From positions 57,458 through 121,457 of the forward strand of contig NZ_LLXZ01000120.1 in NCBI RefSeq assembly GCF_001440395.1: 64,000 nucleotides of DNA, written 5' to 3'. A program made the position numbers and the translations under genes. Source of the stretch: Bradyrhizobium jicamae. Lineage in GTDB: Bacteria; Pseudomonadota; Alphaproteobacteria; Rhizobiales; Xanthobacteraceae. Shown piece by piece: positions 51,729 to 60,960 of this stretch. The notes under the pieces are model-generated. The model was not told the origin of the DNA. It saw nothing but the letters and a program-made list of their open reading frames with translations, and did not search any database. Within the stretch, counting starts at the first letter, position 1. The number at the start of each line of letters is the position of its first letter.

Positions 51729-52657
51729 GGCACGTCCTCGAATGGCTCGACCGTGCGGCGTCGTCCCAGCAGGAAAGCGTCGGCGACGAGTTGCATCGGC
51801 GCGAGATCGACGTCGCTCTCGCCGGTTGCCGTGAGTTCGCGGAAGCGGCGGTATAGCCCGGCATATTCGGCGTCCGCGGCATCGACGAGCTGCGCGCCCC
51901 CTGCCCGCAGCCTCGCGCCGCCCATGGACAGCGTGACCGGGCCGCCATTGGTATCAAGATCGATATCCCAGCTCTGCGGGCCGGTCTGGAGGAAATCCAA
52001 TTCGGCCGTGATCTTCAGCCCCTCTGCATCGCTGAGTGCAAGGTTGGCGGCGATCGGGGCGTCGCGGTTGGCGGGAAACGCGAGATCGGCTGATGTTACG
52101 AACAATGGCTGCGGCAAGATCCGCGTCAGGATCGACAACGCATTGATGCCGGGATCGAACACGCCGAGCCCGCCCGCCTCGAAGATCCAGGCCTGTCCCG
52201 GATGCCAGACCCGCACGTCTTCCTTCCACGTGATCTTCACTGAAATGACCTTCCGGCCGGCCAGCAACTGCCGCGCCGGGTCGACGGCCGAGGCGAAGCG
52301 CGAGTGCCATGTGGCAAACAGCGTGCGTTGCGCAGCCCTCGCCGCGGTTACCAGCGGAGTGATTTCGGCGACCGTGGCGCCCGGCGGCTTTTCCAGCATC
52401 ACGTGCTTGCCCGCGGCGAGCGCCATCGCCGCCTGGGCGTGACGAACCTGCGGCGGAGTGCACAGCGCCACCGCGTCGATTTCCGGGCCGTCGTGCAGGA
52501 GTTCATCCAGCGTCGCCGCATGCGGCACGCCGGGTAGCGAGGCATTGCGGCTGGCGATCGCAACCAGCTCTACGCCTTCAGTCGTAGCGATCGCCGGCAC
52601 GTGCTGGTCGCGCGCGATCTTGCCGAAGCCGACGATGGCGACGCGAAGCGGGCTCAT
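51725..52657 (-). CDS. L-arabinose/D-galactose 1-dehydrogenase (Gfo/Idh/MocA family)
   Basis: The 310-residue NAD(P) enzyme begins MSPLRVAIVGFGKIARDQHV, a Rossmann fold with GFGKIA, and carries MLEKPPGATVAEI and WHPGQAWIFEAGGLGVFDPGINALSI. These segments are close to the Azospirillum L-arabinose 1-dehydrogenase, which also oxidises D-galactose. It makes the sugar lactone in the non-phosphorylative route. Overlaps galM and the GntR gene by four bases. Confidence 0.9.
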   Translation of the reverse strand: MSPLRVAIVGFGKIARDQHVPAIATTEGVELVAIASRNASLPGVPHAATLDELLHDGPEIDAVALCTPPQVRHAQAAMALAAGKHVMLEKPPGATVAEITPLVTAARAAQRTLFATWHSRFASAVDPARQLLAGRKVISVKITWKEDVRVWHPGQAWIFEAGGLGVFDPGINALSILTRILPQPLFVTSADLAFPANRDAPIAANLALSDAEGLKITAELDFLQTGPQSWDIDLDTNGGPVTLSMGGARLRAGGAQLVDAADAEYAGLYRRFRELTATGESDVDLAPMQLVADAFLLGRRRTVEPFEDVP

Positions 52658-53433
52658 GATTGCTCTCCTGGCTCAGCCACCGCTGTGGTCGCAGGCGCGG
52701 CACTGGGCGATGGCGAAGTTCCCTCATGGCGCCGCAGCCCATTGTAGATCACCTCGGCCATGGCGGCGGTCGCCGCCTCGGCATCACCGCCGGCGATCGC
52801 ATCGACAATTCGCTGGTGCCACAACAACACCGTCTCGCGGTCCTGCGTCTCCACCGGCGCGCTGAGCAGGAACGAGGCGCGCAACGCCGCCTCGATGACA
52901 TTGCCGATCGAACGCATGAACAAATTGCCCGACGCATTGGCGACGGCCAGATGCAGGGCAAGATCGCCGTCAGCAAAGCCGACGGAGTCGGAGGCCTCCG
53001 CCCGCATTCGCGCCATGCTCCGGTTCAGCTCGGCGATATCGGCTTCCGAGCGGCGGGCCGCCGCAAGGGCCGCGGCGCGCGGCTCGACCGCCAGCCGGAT
53101 TTCGGCGAGATCGTTGAGAAAGCGCCGATCGATACCGGCATCGAGATGCCAGGCCAGCACGTCGGCGTCGAACATGTTCCAGGCGCCACGCTCGCGCACC
53201 ACGGTACCGACCCGCGCCTTGGTGGTGAGCAGGCCCTTGGCCACCAGCGTCTTCACACTCTCGCGCAGAACCGGCCGCGACACGCCGAACATCGCCGTGA
53301 GTTCGGCATCGCCCGGCAGCCGGACACCCTCGCCGTAACGGCCGGCGATGATGTCGACGCCGATGCTGCGGGCAACCTCGGCGTGGTTGGAGTGCGCACG
53401 CCGCGTCGGGATGACGACAAGCCGGGAAGTCAT
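52654..53433 (-). CDS. GntR/FadR-family regulator inside the sugar operon
   Basis: The 259-residue regulator has an N-terminal winged HTH (AELTAMFGVSRPVLRESVKTL) and a C-terminal FCD domain (about 95-235). I chose the ATG at 53433, which overlaps the permease stop by four bases; longer frames run into that gene. It is coupled to its operon neighbours on both sides. It probably senses a sugar or sugar acid and acts at the palindrome near 58157-58175. Confidence 0.92.
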   Translation of the reverse strand: MTSRLVVIPTRRAHSNHAEVARSIGVDIIAGRYGEGVRLPGDAELTAMFGVSRPVLRESVKTLVAKGLLTTKARVGTVVRERGAWNMFDADVLAWHLDAGIDRRFLNDLAEIRLAVEPRAAALAAARRSEADIAELNRSMARMRAEASDSVGFADGDLALHLAVANASGNLFMRSIGNVIEAALRASFLLSAPVETQDRETVLLWHQRIVDAIAGGDAEAATAAMAEVIYNGLRRHEGTSPSPSAAPATTAVAEPGEQS

Positions 53434-54410
53434 GATTTGAGGACTCCTGCCTTGCGGGGGCCAGCGCGGCGGGCGATGCCGAGCATGGCCTGCTGCAAGG
53501 CGATAAAAGCGAAAAGCAGGATACCGGTCACGATCTTGGTCCACCAGCTCGACAGGGTTCCATCGAAATTGATGTAGGTCTGGGTCAGGCCCTGGATCAG
53601 CACGCCGAGCAACGTGCCGACCACCGAGCCCTGGCCGCCGGTCAGCAAGGTCCCGCCGATCACCACGGCCGCGATGGAATCGAGCTCGACGCCGACGGCG
53701 GACAGCGAATAGCCCGCTGCTGTGTAGAAGGAGAACACGATGCCGGCGAGCCCGGCAAGCACGCTCGACAGCATATAAATGCGCACCGTCATCGACCCGA
53801 CCGGTATGCCCATCAGCGCCGTGGTCGCGCGGCTGCCGCCGAGTGCATAGACGTTGGCCCCGAAGCGGGTGAAATGCAGCAGCACCGCACCTGCCGCGAC
53901 CACCGCGAGCATGATCAGGGCGATGGCGGTGAGCCGGCCTCCGCCAGGCAGCCGCAGCGCGAAATCCGACACCGTCGAATAGAGCGGCGCCGTGATCGGC
54001 GTCGATTCCGTCGACATCAGGAAGCTGGCGCCGCGGGCAAGGAACATGCCCGCCAGCGTGACAATGAAAGGCGGCATGTCGAAGACATGGATGATGGCGC
54101 CCATCGCCGCGCCAAAGGCGGCGCATAGCAGCAGGATCGCCGCGAAGGCGACCAGTGGCGGCACACCAAGGCGCTCGATCGCCAGCGCAACAAACACGGT
54201 GGTGAAGCCAATCACCGAGCCGACCGACAGGTCGATGCCGCCGGAAATGATCACAAAGGTCATGCCGACGGCGACGATGCCGAGAAAGGCGTTGTCGGTC
54301 AGCAGATTGGCCGCCACGCGGGTGGAGGCGAAATTGGGGAATTGCACCGTGCAGAGCGCAAACCCGACGACGAAGACGATGGCCGTGATCGCAACCGGCG
54401 GCAGCCTCAT
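53430..54410 (-). CDS. yjfF: Sugar ABC transporter permease (YjfF type)
   Basis: The 326-residue permease has about nine hydrophobic segments and the family signature IISGGIDLSVGSVIGFT. I chose the ATG at 54410, overlapping the previous permease by four bases. In E. coli the YtfQRT-YjfF system imports galactofuranose; here the genes around it suggest galactose, arabinose or their furanose forms. Confidence 0.9.
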   Translation of the reverse strand: MRLPPVAITAIVFVVGFALCTVQFPNFASTRVAANLLTDNAFLGIVAVGMTFVIISGGIDLSVGSVIGFTTVFVALAIERLGVPPLVAFAAILLLCAAFGAAMGAIIHVFDMPPFIVTLAGMFLARGASFLMSTESTPITAPLYSTVSDFALRLPGGGRLTAIALIMLAVVAAGAVLLHFTRFGANVYALGGSRATTALMGIPVGSMTVRIYMLSSVLAGLAGIVFSFYTAAGYSLSAVGVELDSIAAVVIGGTLLTGGQGSVVGTLLGVLIQGLTQTYINFDGTLSSWWTKIVTGILLFAFIALQQAMLGIARRAGPRKAGVLKS

Positions 54411-55393
54411 TGGCGCGCCCTCCCCAGCACGGCCCCGGCATTGGCGAAGCGCGGCGACTGCAGCAGCAGCACGACGAGCACGACGGCCGCCTTCACCAGA
54501 AGGTTGAACTCCGGCGGATAACCCGAGAGAAGAATGCCGGTGTTCATCGCCTGGATGATCAGCGCGCCGACCATCGCCAGCGCCAGGCTGAAGCGTCCCC
54601 CGAACAGCGAGGTGCCGCCGATCACAACAGCCAGAATGGCATCGAGTTCGAGCCAGAGCCCGGCATTGTTGGCGTCCGCGCCCATGATGTCGGCAGCGGC
54701 GATGACGCCGGCCAGCGCGGCGCACAGGCCGCACCAGACATAGACCGCAAGGATCATGGCGCGGGTGCCGATCCCGGCGAGCTCACTCGCCCTTGCATTG
54801 CCGCCGGTCGCCTCGATCAACAGGCCGAGCGCCGAGCCGCGAACCACCGCGCCGGTGATGATCAGCATGCCGATGACGACCACGACCGGCGTCGGCACGC
54901 CGAGCACGGCGCCGTTGCCGAGCCAGACCAGATCAGGCGCGGTGAAGGTGACGATCCGCCCCTCGGTAATAAGCTGCGCGACGCCTCGCCCGGCCACCAT
55001 CAGGATCAGGGTGGCGACGATCGGCTGGATGCCGAGGACTGCAACAAGAAAACCGTTCCACAATCCGCACAACAGCCCGGCGCCGAGCGCGGCAGCGAGG
55101 GCCACCGGCAGGCCGTACGTGTCGGCGAGACTTGCGGCAATCGCGCCTGATATCGCCATCACCGCACCCACCGACAGGTCGATGCCGCGCGTCGCGATAA
55201 CCAGCACCATGCCGAGCGCGAGCAGCGCGACCGGTGCACCGCGGTTCAGAACGTCGATCAGGCTGCCGAACAGCCGTCCGTCCTGCATCCGCAGATCGAA
55301 AAATTGCGGCGAGACGGCGCGGTCGATCGCCAGGATCGCCAGCAAGGCGATGATCTGGGCAAGGCCACGGGTTTGCAGCAGTCTTTGCATCAT
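54407..55393 (-). CDS. ytfT: Sugar ABC transporter permease (YtfT type)
   Basis: The 328-residue permease has about nine hydrophobic segments and LVIATRGIDLSVGAVMAISG. It overlaps the ATPase and the second permease by four bases. It forms the channel with the YjfF-type protein. Confidence 0.9.
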   Translation of the reverse strand: MMQRLLQTRGLAQIIALLAILAIDRAVSPQFFDLRMQDGRLFGSLIDVLNRGAPVALLALGMVLVIATRGIDLSVGAVMAISGAIAASLADTYGLPVALAAALGAGLLCGLWNGFLVAVLGIQPIVATLILMVAGRGVAQLITEGRIVTFTAPDLVWLGNGAVLGVPTPVVVVIGMLIITGAVVRGSALGLLIEATGGNARASELAGIGTRAMILAVYVWCGLCAALAGVIAAADIMGADANNAGLWLELDAILAVVIGGTSLFGGRFSLALAMVGALIIQAMNTGILLSGYPPEFNLLVKAAVVLVVLLLQSPRFANAGAVLGRARQ

Positions 55394-56934
55394 GCTTGCC
55401 CGGCTTCCGCACCGGCAGTGCCGGCCGCGGCAATCGCCACAAGTATATTGGAGACGTCGACGGCCTCCCCTTCCAGCTCATCGACATGGGTACGATCGCG
55501 CAGCACGATGACCCGGTCCGAATAGGTCACGATCTCGTCGAGCTCGGAAGAGATGACGAGTAGCGCGAGGCCGTCGTCGCAGAGTTCGCGGATCAGGCGG
55601 ATGATCTCCGCGTGGGCGCCGACATCGATGCCGCGGGTCGGCTCGTCCAGCACCAGAAGGCGCGGCGCGGTGGCGAGCCAGCGGGCCAGCAGCACCTTCT
55701 GCTGGTTTCCGCCGGACAACAATCCGATCGGCCGCTCCGGCTCCGGCGGGCGGATGTCGAGCATCCGGATGAAGCGCATGGCGATCTCGTCCTGTTCGGC
55801 GCGCGAAAGCGGCTTTGCGAGGCCGCGCTTGGCCTGCAGCGCCAGCACGATGTTTTCGCGCACGGTGAGTTCGGCAATGATGCCGTCGGTCTTGCGCTCT
55901 TCAGGGCAATAGCCGAAGCCATGGGCGACGGCGTCGCGCGGCGATTGCAGCCGAACGGGTGCACCGTCGATCGTGGCGCTACCGCTGTCGGCGCGCTCTG
56001 CGCCGAACACCAGCCGCGCGGTCTCGGTGCGCCCCGACCCGAGCAGGCCCGCCAGGCCAACCACCTCGCCGCGGCGAAGCGCCAGATTGAACGGCGCGAC
56101 ATAGCCGGCCTTGCCATAGTCTTCGAAACGCGCGCAGACCTCGCCCGCCTGCCGCGCTTGAGTCGCTGCGCGCTCACTCGTCGTCTCGGCAAGTTCGCGG
56201 CCAAGCATCATGCGGATCAATTCGATCCGCGGCAGCTCTGCAGTGGTCCGCTCGCCGACCAGCCGGCCGTTGCGCAGCACCGTGATGCGGTCGCAGATCT
56301 CGTAGACCTGATCGAGAAAATGCGTGACGAAGACGACGCCGATGCCGCGCTTAGCCAGCTTGCGCATCACCGCGAACAGGATCTCGACCTCGTGGCGATC
56401 AAGACTCGCAGTCGGCTCGTCCAGGATCAGCACGCGCGCCGACTGGTCGACGGCACGCGCAATTGCCGCAATGTGCTGCACCGCGACCGAATAGTTGCCG
56501 AGCGGCTCGGCGACGTCGATATGCAGATCGAACTCTGCAAGCAGCGCGGTGACGCGGCGGCGCATCTCGGCCTCGCGCACCAGACCAAACCGCGTCGGCT
56601 GCCTGCCGAGATAAAGGTTCTGCGCCACCGACAGGTTTTGGAGCAGGTTGACCTCCTGGTAGACGGTCGCAATTCCCGCATCGACCGCAGCCTTGGCCGA
56701 ACGCGGCGCGACCTCGGCGCCGCCGAGCCTGACGATGCCGGCATCGCGCGGGAAAACACCTGTCACCGCCTTGATCAGCGTGGACTTGCCTGCGCCGTTC
56801 TCGCCGAGCAGCGCGTGAATTTCACCGGCCCGCAAGGTGAAATCCACCTCCTGCAGGGCGCGCAGCGTGCCGAAGCTCTTGCTAAGGCCCCGCACTTCCA
56901 GCAGCGCCGGGCCAGGGTCGGAAGCTGCATTCAT
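55390..56934 (-). CDS. ytfR: Sugar ABC transporter ATPase (YtfR type, two ABC domains)
   Basis: The 514-residue protein has two ABC domains: the first with GENGAGKST and LILDEPTASLD, the second with LLSGGNQQKVLLARWLA and LLVLDEPTRGIDVGAHAEI. It overlaps ytfT by four bases and follows the binding-protein gene by 135 bases, which contain a GCCTCGCGAGGC palindrome. Confidence 0.92.
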   Translation of the reverse strand: MNAASDPGPALLEVRGLSKSFGTLRALQEVDFTLRAGEIHALLGENGAGKSTLIKAVTGVFPRDAGIVRLGGAEVAPRSAKAAVDAGIATVYQEVNLLQNLSVAQNLYLGRQPTRFGLVREAEMRRRVTALLAEFDLHIDVAEPLGNYSVAVQHIAAIARAVDQSARVLILDEPTASLDRHEVEILFAVMRKLAKRGIGVVFVTHFLDQVYEICDRITVLRNGRLVGERTTAELPRIELIRMMLGRELAETTSERAATQARQAGEVCARFEDYGKAGYVAPFNLALRRGEVVGLAGLLGSGRTETARLVFGAERADSGSATIDGAPVRLQSPRDAVAHGFGYCPEERKTDGIIAELTVRENIVLALQAKRGLAKPLSRAEQDEIAMRFIRMLDIRPPEPERPIGLLSGGNQQKVLLARWLATAPRLLVLDEPTRGIDVGAHAEIIRLIRELCDDGLALLVISSELDEIVTYSDRVIVLRDRTHVDELEGEAVDVSNILVAIAAAGTAGAEAGQA

Positions 56935-57069
56935 GCCGGCATCACTCCCACCGACGTTCGCATCGCGCGCGAACGCCTGGCATGTTCGCCTCGCGAGGCG
57001 GATTCGTCGAGAAGGCTTTCGCCGCCGGGCCGGGGCTGGCTTGAGACTCGGCGGCGTGGCGCCGGCCGA

Positions 57070-58035
57070 TCAGTAGCCAAGGCCTTTTTTGCTGTCGTAG
57101 ATCTTCTGCGGATCGTCGGCAGCCGTGTAGAGCTTCGATTCCGTCTGGATCCACTTCGGCGGCACCGTTCCCTTTGCCTTGTAGGCCATGATGGCGTCGA
57201 GCGCCGGACCCGCCATGTTCGGCGTCAGCTCGACGGTGGCGTTGGCTTCGCCAGCTGCGATCGCCTTGAAAATATCGGGTACGGCATCGATCGACACTGT
57301 CAGGATGTCCTTGCCTGGCTTGAGGCCGGCTTCCTTCATTGCCTGGATCGCACCGACCATCATGTCGTCGTTATGGGCATAGACCGCGCAGATATTCTTG
57401 CCACCGCCTTCGGCCTTGATGAAGCTTTCCATCACTTCCTTGCCTTTGGCGCGGGTGAAGTCGCCGGTCTGGCTGCGCACCACCTTGAGGTTGGCGTTCT
57501 TGGCGACGACGCTGTCAAAACCCTTCTTGCGGTTGGTGGCGACGCTGGCGCCCACCGTGCCCTGGAGCTCGACGACGTTGCATTGCTTGCCGGCCACGGC
57601 CTTGGCCAGCCATTCGCCGGCGACAGCGCCTTCGTGCACGCTGTCCGAGGTGACGGCGGTGAGATACAGCTCCTTGCCCGACGGATCGATGTCGCGGTCG
57701 AGCAGCACGACCGGGATCTTGGCTTCCTTGGCCTCCTTCAACACCGCATCCCACCCGCTCGACACGACAGGCGCGAGGAAGATCGCGTCGACGCCTTGCG
57801 CGATGAAAGAGCGGATCGCCTTGATCTGGTTCTCCTGCTTCTGCTGGGCGTCGGCAATCTTCAGCGTGACCTTGCGCTTGGTGGCCTCCGTCTTGGAGAC
57901 CGAGGTCTCCGCCGCCCGCCAGCCGGATTCCGATCCGATCTGGGAAAAACCGACGGTGAGTTCGGCGGCGGTTGCGGGAAGTGCGAGGGTGAGAGCGACC
58001 AGCGCAGTGGCCGCAAGAAGGGCTTTGGAGGTCAT
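57070..58035 (-). CDS. ytfQ: Sugar ABC transporter substrate-binding protein (YtfQ type)
   Basis: The 321-residue periplasmic protein has a signal peptide (KALLAATALVALTLALPATAAE) and galactofuranose-binding features (VGFSQIGSESGWRAAETSV, IFLAPVVSSGWDAVLKEA, YAHNDDMMVGAIQAMKEAG). I prefer the ATG at 58035, nine bases after a GGGAG site; 58044 is too close to that site. It heads the operon and is divergent from garD. Confidence 0.92.
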   Translation of the reverse strand: MTSKALLAATALVALTLALPATAAELTVGFSQIGSESGWRAAETSVSKTEATKRKVTLKIADAQQKQENQIKAIRSFIAQGVDAIFLAPVVSSGWDAVLKEAKEAKIPVVLLDRDIDPSGKELYLTAVTSDSVHEGAVAGEWLAKAVAGKQCNVVELQGTVGASVATNRKKGFDSVVAKNANLKVVRSQTGDFTRAKGKEVMESFIKAEGGGKNICAVYAHNDDMMVGAIQAMKEAGLKPGKDILTVSIDAVPDIFKAIAAGEANATVELTPNMAGPALDAIMAYKAKGTVPPKWIQTESKLYTAADDPQKIYDSKKGLGY

Positions 58036-58156
58036 GAGGCGCATTCTCCCAAATGTTGTTCAGGGTGCCTGCATCCCCGAAATCGGTATTTCGGCACCTT
58101 ATTCGCTGTCCGTTGGCGGCAGCGCGGGGAATATTCCACGGAAGATCGGCGCTGAC

Positions 58157-58175
58157 TAGTCATATTATTTGACTA
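58157..58175. promoter_or_regulatory. Palindrome between ytfQ and garD: candidate GntR operator
   Basis: TAGTCA (58157-58162) and TGACTA (58170-58175) form a perfect 6-bp inverted repeat with a 7-base AT spacer, preceded by GACTAGTC (58154-58161). It is the most AT-rich piece in the 297-base divergent gap. The FadR-type regulator in the operon is the likely binder, with control of both ytfQ and garD. Confidence 0.5.
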
Positions 58176-58332
58176 TTTGGTTCCGACCGTCACTCCCACC
58201 TGAGTCCGGCTCTGACTCCCCACGCGACGACTTCCGGCCCAGCGGCCGCTTGATCGCACCAGCGGTTTGACCTTGATTGCCCTGCGCATGCGGCGCAGTT
58301 ACGCGTTACGCCGCCAGACTTGAGGATTCGAC

Positions 58333-59868
58333 ATGCAGCCCGCCGCCGCGAAACCGCTCTACATCCGCATGCACGCGGACGATAACGTTGCGATTGTCGC
58401 GAACCGCGGCGGCCTGCATCCCGGTGCCGAATTTGCCTGCGGCTTGCGGCTGATCGAGCAAGTTCCCCAAGGCCACAAGGTTGCCCTCGCCGATATCGGC
58501 AAGGACGAAGCCATCCTCCGTTACGGCGAGGTCATCGGCCACGCCGCAGCGCCGATCGCCAAAGGCAGCTGGGTCAAGGAATCGCTGGTGCAGATGCCGG
58601 ATGCGCCCTCCTTCGACAATCTGCCGCAGCCGAACGGCGGCGCGATCCGGCTGCCCGCGCTCGAAGGCTACACGTTCGAAGGTTACCGCAATGCGGACGG
58701 TTCGGTCGGCACCCGCAACATCCTCGCGATCTCGACCAGCGTGCAGTGCGTCGCCGGCACGGTCGAGTTCGCGCTGGAGCGGATCCGCAAGGAGCTGCTG
58801 CCGAAATATCCCAACGTCGACGACGTCGTGGCGGTCACGCATGCCTATGGCTGCGGGGTTGCGATCAACGCGCCGGGCGCCGCCGTGCCGATCCGCACGC
58901 TGCAGAATCTCGCCCGCAATCCCAATTTCGGCGGCGAGGTGATGATCGTCGGCCTCGGTTGCGAGAAGCTGCAGCCCGAACTGCTGCTGCCCGAAGGCAT
59001 GAGCGCCGACGAAGAAATCATGCGGATGCAGGATGAAGGCCTCACCGGCTTCGGCGAGATCGTCGAGGACATCGTGCAGATGGCCGACGCGCGCCTCAAG
59101 ATATTGGACCAGCGCCGCCGCGAAACCTGCCCGGCTTCGGCGCTGGTGGTCGGCATGCAATGCGGCGGCAGCGATGCGTTCTCGGGAGTGACCGCGAATC
59201 CGGCGCTGGGTTTTGCTGCGGATCTTCTCGTTCGCGCCGGCGCCACCGTGATGTTTTCCGAAGTCACGGAAGTGCGCGATGCGATCCATCTGCTGACGCC
59301 GCGCGCGGCGAACCAGGAGGTTGCGGATGCGCTGGTGCGCGAGATGGCCTGGTATGACCGCTATCTAGCCGGCGGCGAGGCCGACCGCAGCGCCAACACC
59401 ACGCCGGGCAACAAGAAGGGCGGCCTCTCCAACATCGTCGAGAAGGCGATGGGCTCGGTCATCAAGTCCGGCACCGGTCCGATCGCGGGCGTGCTGGCTC
59501 CGGGCGAGCGGGTCAGCCAGAAGGGACTGATTTTTGCGGCGACTCCGGCCAGCGACTTCGTCTGCGGCACGCTGCAGCTTGCCTCGGGCATGACGCTGCA
59601 CGTCTTCACCACCGGCCGCGGCACGCCCTACGGACTCGCCGCCGTGCCGGTCATCAAGGTGTCGACGCGCAGCGAACTCAAGCAACGCTGGCACGATCTG
59701 ATCGACGTCGATGCCGGCAGCATTGCGACCGGCGATGCCACGATCGAGGACGTCGGCTGGGAGATCTTCCGCCTCATGCTCGACGTAGCGAGCGGCCGCG
59801 AGACCTGGGCCGAACATTGGAAACTGACCAACGCGCTGGCGTTGTTCAATCCCGGTCCGGTGACCTGA
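58333..59868 (+). CDS. garD: Galactarate dehydratase
   Basis: GarD removes water from galactarate to give 5-dehydro-4-deoxy-D-glucarate, the substrate of KdgD. The 511-residue protein has an N-terminal SAF domain (ALADIGKDEAILRYGEVIGHA), then EGYTFEGYRNADGSVGTRN, CGVAINAPGAAVPIRT and the hallmark MQCGGSDAFSGVTANPA. These match E. coli GarD much better than the altronate dehydratase UxaA. It is divergent from ytfQ. Confidence 0.95.
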   Translation: MQPAAAKPLYIRMHADDNVAIVANRGGLHPGAEFACGLRLIEQVPQGHKVALADIGKDEAILRYGEVIGHAAAPIAKGSWVKESLVQMPDAPSFDNLPQPNGGAIRLPALEGYTFEGYRNADGSVGTRNILAISTSVQCVAGTVEFALERIRKELLPKYPNVDDVVAVTHAYGCGVAINAPGAAVPIRTLQNLARNPNFGGEVMIVGLGCEKLQPELLLPEGMSADEEIMRMQDEGLTGFGEIVEDIVQMADARLKILDQRRRETCPASALVVGMQCGGSDAFSGVTANPALGFAADLLVRAGATVMFSEVTEVRDAIHLLTPRAANQEVADALVREMAWYDRYLAGGEADRSANTTPGNKKGGLSNIVEKAMGSVIKSGTGPIAGVLAPGERVSQKGLIFAATPASDFVCGTLQLASGMTLHVFTTGRGTPYGLAAVPVIKVSTRSELKQRWHDLIDVDAGSIATGDATIEDVGWEIFRLMLDVASGRETWAEHWKLTNALALFNPGPVT

Positions 59869-59884
59869 CGCGATGCAAGGGCCA

Positions 59885-59902
59885 GCCGTCGTCGCCGACG
59901 GC
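59885..59902. terminator. Hairpin between convergent garD and host-attachment gene
   Basis: GCCGTCG (59885-59891) and CGACGGC (59896-59902) pair perfectly around a 4-base loop, 17 bases past the garD stop. There is no T run on either side. Confidence 0.4.
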
Positions 59903-59904
59903 AG

Positions 59905-60360
59905 CTACGCCGCCATCAGCTTTTCGATCTCGGGTATCGGATGCGAGGTCAGCTCCTTCGCAACCTCGGCAACGATCCGCTCCGTCACCTCGGCATGAAA
60001 AGCCTGCCGGAGATTGCCCAGCACCTTTGCCGGCGCAACGACGACGAGTTTGTCGAAGCGATTGCCGTGAGCCAGGCGATAGAGCGCTTCGGCAATGGTG
60101 CCGGCGAATCGCTCCTCTGCGAGGTAATGCCAATCGGCCTGCTCCATTGCGCTCCGGGCGGCGCCGACGCTCTGGATGGAACGGCCGGGACGATCCGTCC
60201 CCTGCTCGCGTGTTGCCGGATTTTCCTGTTCGAGAACCTGCTCGACTTCCAGATGGAGTCGCTGCGGGGTACCTTTGTTGCGGAGAAAAAGCGCCTTTCG
60301 TCCATCGCCGATAAGCATGAGGGTGTTGTGGGAAATCTGTGGTTTTTGGCCAGCCATCAT
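59905..60360 (-). CDS. Host-attachment family protein (baeRF-like)
   Basis: The 151-residue protein belongs to the family annotated as protein required for attachment to host cells, related to the eRF1-type baeRF proteins. Features are TLMLIGDGRKALFLRNKG and a C-terminal FDKLVVVAPAKVLGNLRQAFH. An AAGGACG site precedes the ATG at 60360; 60357 is an alternative. It is common in rhizobia; the molecular role is not known. Confidence 0.85.
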   Translation of the reverse strand: MMAGQKPQISHNTLMLIGDGRKALFLRNKGTPQRLHLEVEQVLEQENPATREQGTDRPGRSIQSVGAARSAMEQADWHYLAEERFAGTIAEALYRLAHGNRFDKLVVVAPAKVLGNLRQAFHAEVTERIVAEVAKELTSHPIPEIEKLMAA

Positions 60361-60960
60361 CGTCCTTGCTCCATGCGGCCCTAACGCATGAAGTGCCGGG
60401 TTGGTTGCCTGCCGGGACGGTACCTCGGGCCGCTTCCGTCTCCGACATATTTAGACGTATTTAGACGTATTTGCATGTCAGTCGCCGATTTCCTCGACGA
60501 TCCCGTTCGCCGGGCTCGATAATGCACTTGCGATCGTGCCGCTCGCGATAGCGATACTCCCGCATCTCGCGGCGATTCCGATGATCACGATGTCCTCGCG
60601 AACCACGATCAAGTTGTAGCCGCCGTACTGCGGCCATCACTCGATCACGGCAGCCGGCCAATCGCTGCGCTCACGCGGGTACGCAGGCTCTCCGTCAGAT
60701 TGGCGGAGACGTCGACGCTAGTCTGCAACTGCGTGTTGTTGGTTTGGGTGTTGGAAGGCCGAACCCGTCGATGGCTGCATGCATGTCTACGGGTTGTTGG
60801 TCGGCCGCTGCGCATCCGATCCGCCGCTTTGAATATTTTGTGCGGTTGAAGATGAGCGCGCCTGTTTGGAACTTCCTGATCGTTCCCTTCCATTGTCGGA
60901 ACTAAAGCGGGAGCGATGCTTTGAGCCCCCGTAGGGCAGCATTCGAATGAGGAGGAACTT
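60361..60960. other. 600-base region without an intact gene
   Basis: The stretch holds a tandem copy of TTAGACGTAT (60451-60470), a decayed gene on the minus strand (about 60470-60760, listed separately) and the upstream region of the 60961 gene, with an AATGAGGAGG ribosome site near 60947. Open frames at 60645-60893 and 60787-61347 (minus) have no ribosome site and are not called. Confidence 0.5.
60470..60760 (-). pseudogene. Decayed secreted-protein gene (DUF1236-like)
   Basis: On the minus strand one frame reads QLQTSVDVSANLTESLRTRV then AAIGRLP and stops. A second frame then gives YGGYNLIVVREDIVII, after an in-frame TGA and a frame change, and a third gives REYRYRERHDRKCIIEPGER. Together they look like the tail of a DUF1236-type secreted protein (normally a YxGY-xxVxD-xIVII strand pair) broken by two frameshifts and a stop. 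The family call is by resemblance only. Confidence 0.35.

Noticed and set aside
55612..58155. An 847-codon open frame on the plus strand
   Set aside because: Antisense to ytfR and ytfQ, with no ribosome site or recognisable domain. High third-position GC keeps the opposite frame open.
58333..59868. garD considered as altronate dehydratase uxaA
   Set aside because: The segments EGYTFEGYRNADGSVGT and MQCGGSDAFSGVTANPA and the overall length match GarD, and kdgD is in the same island.
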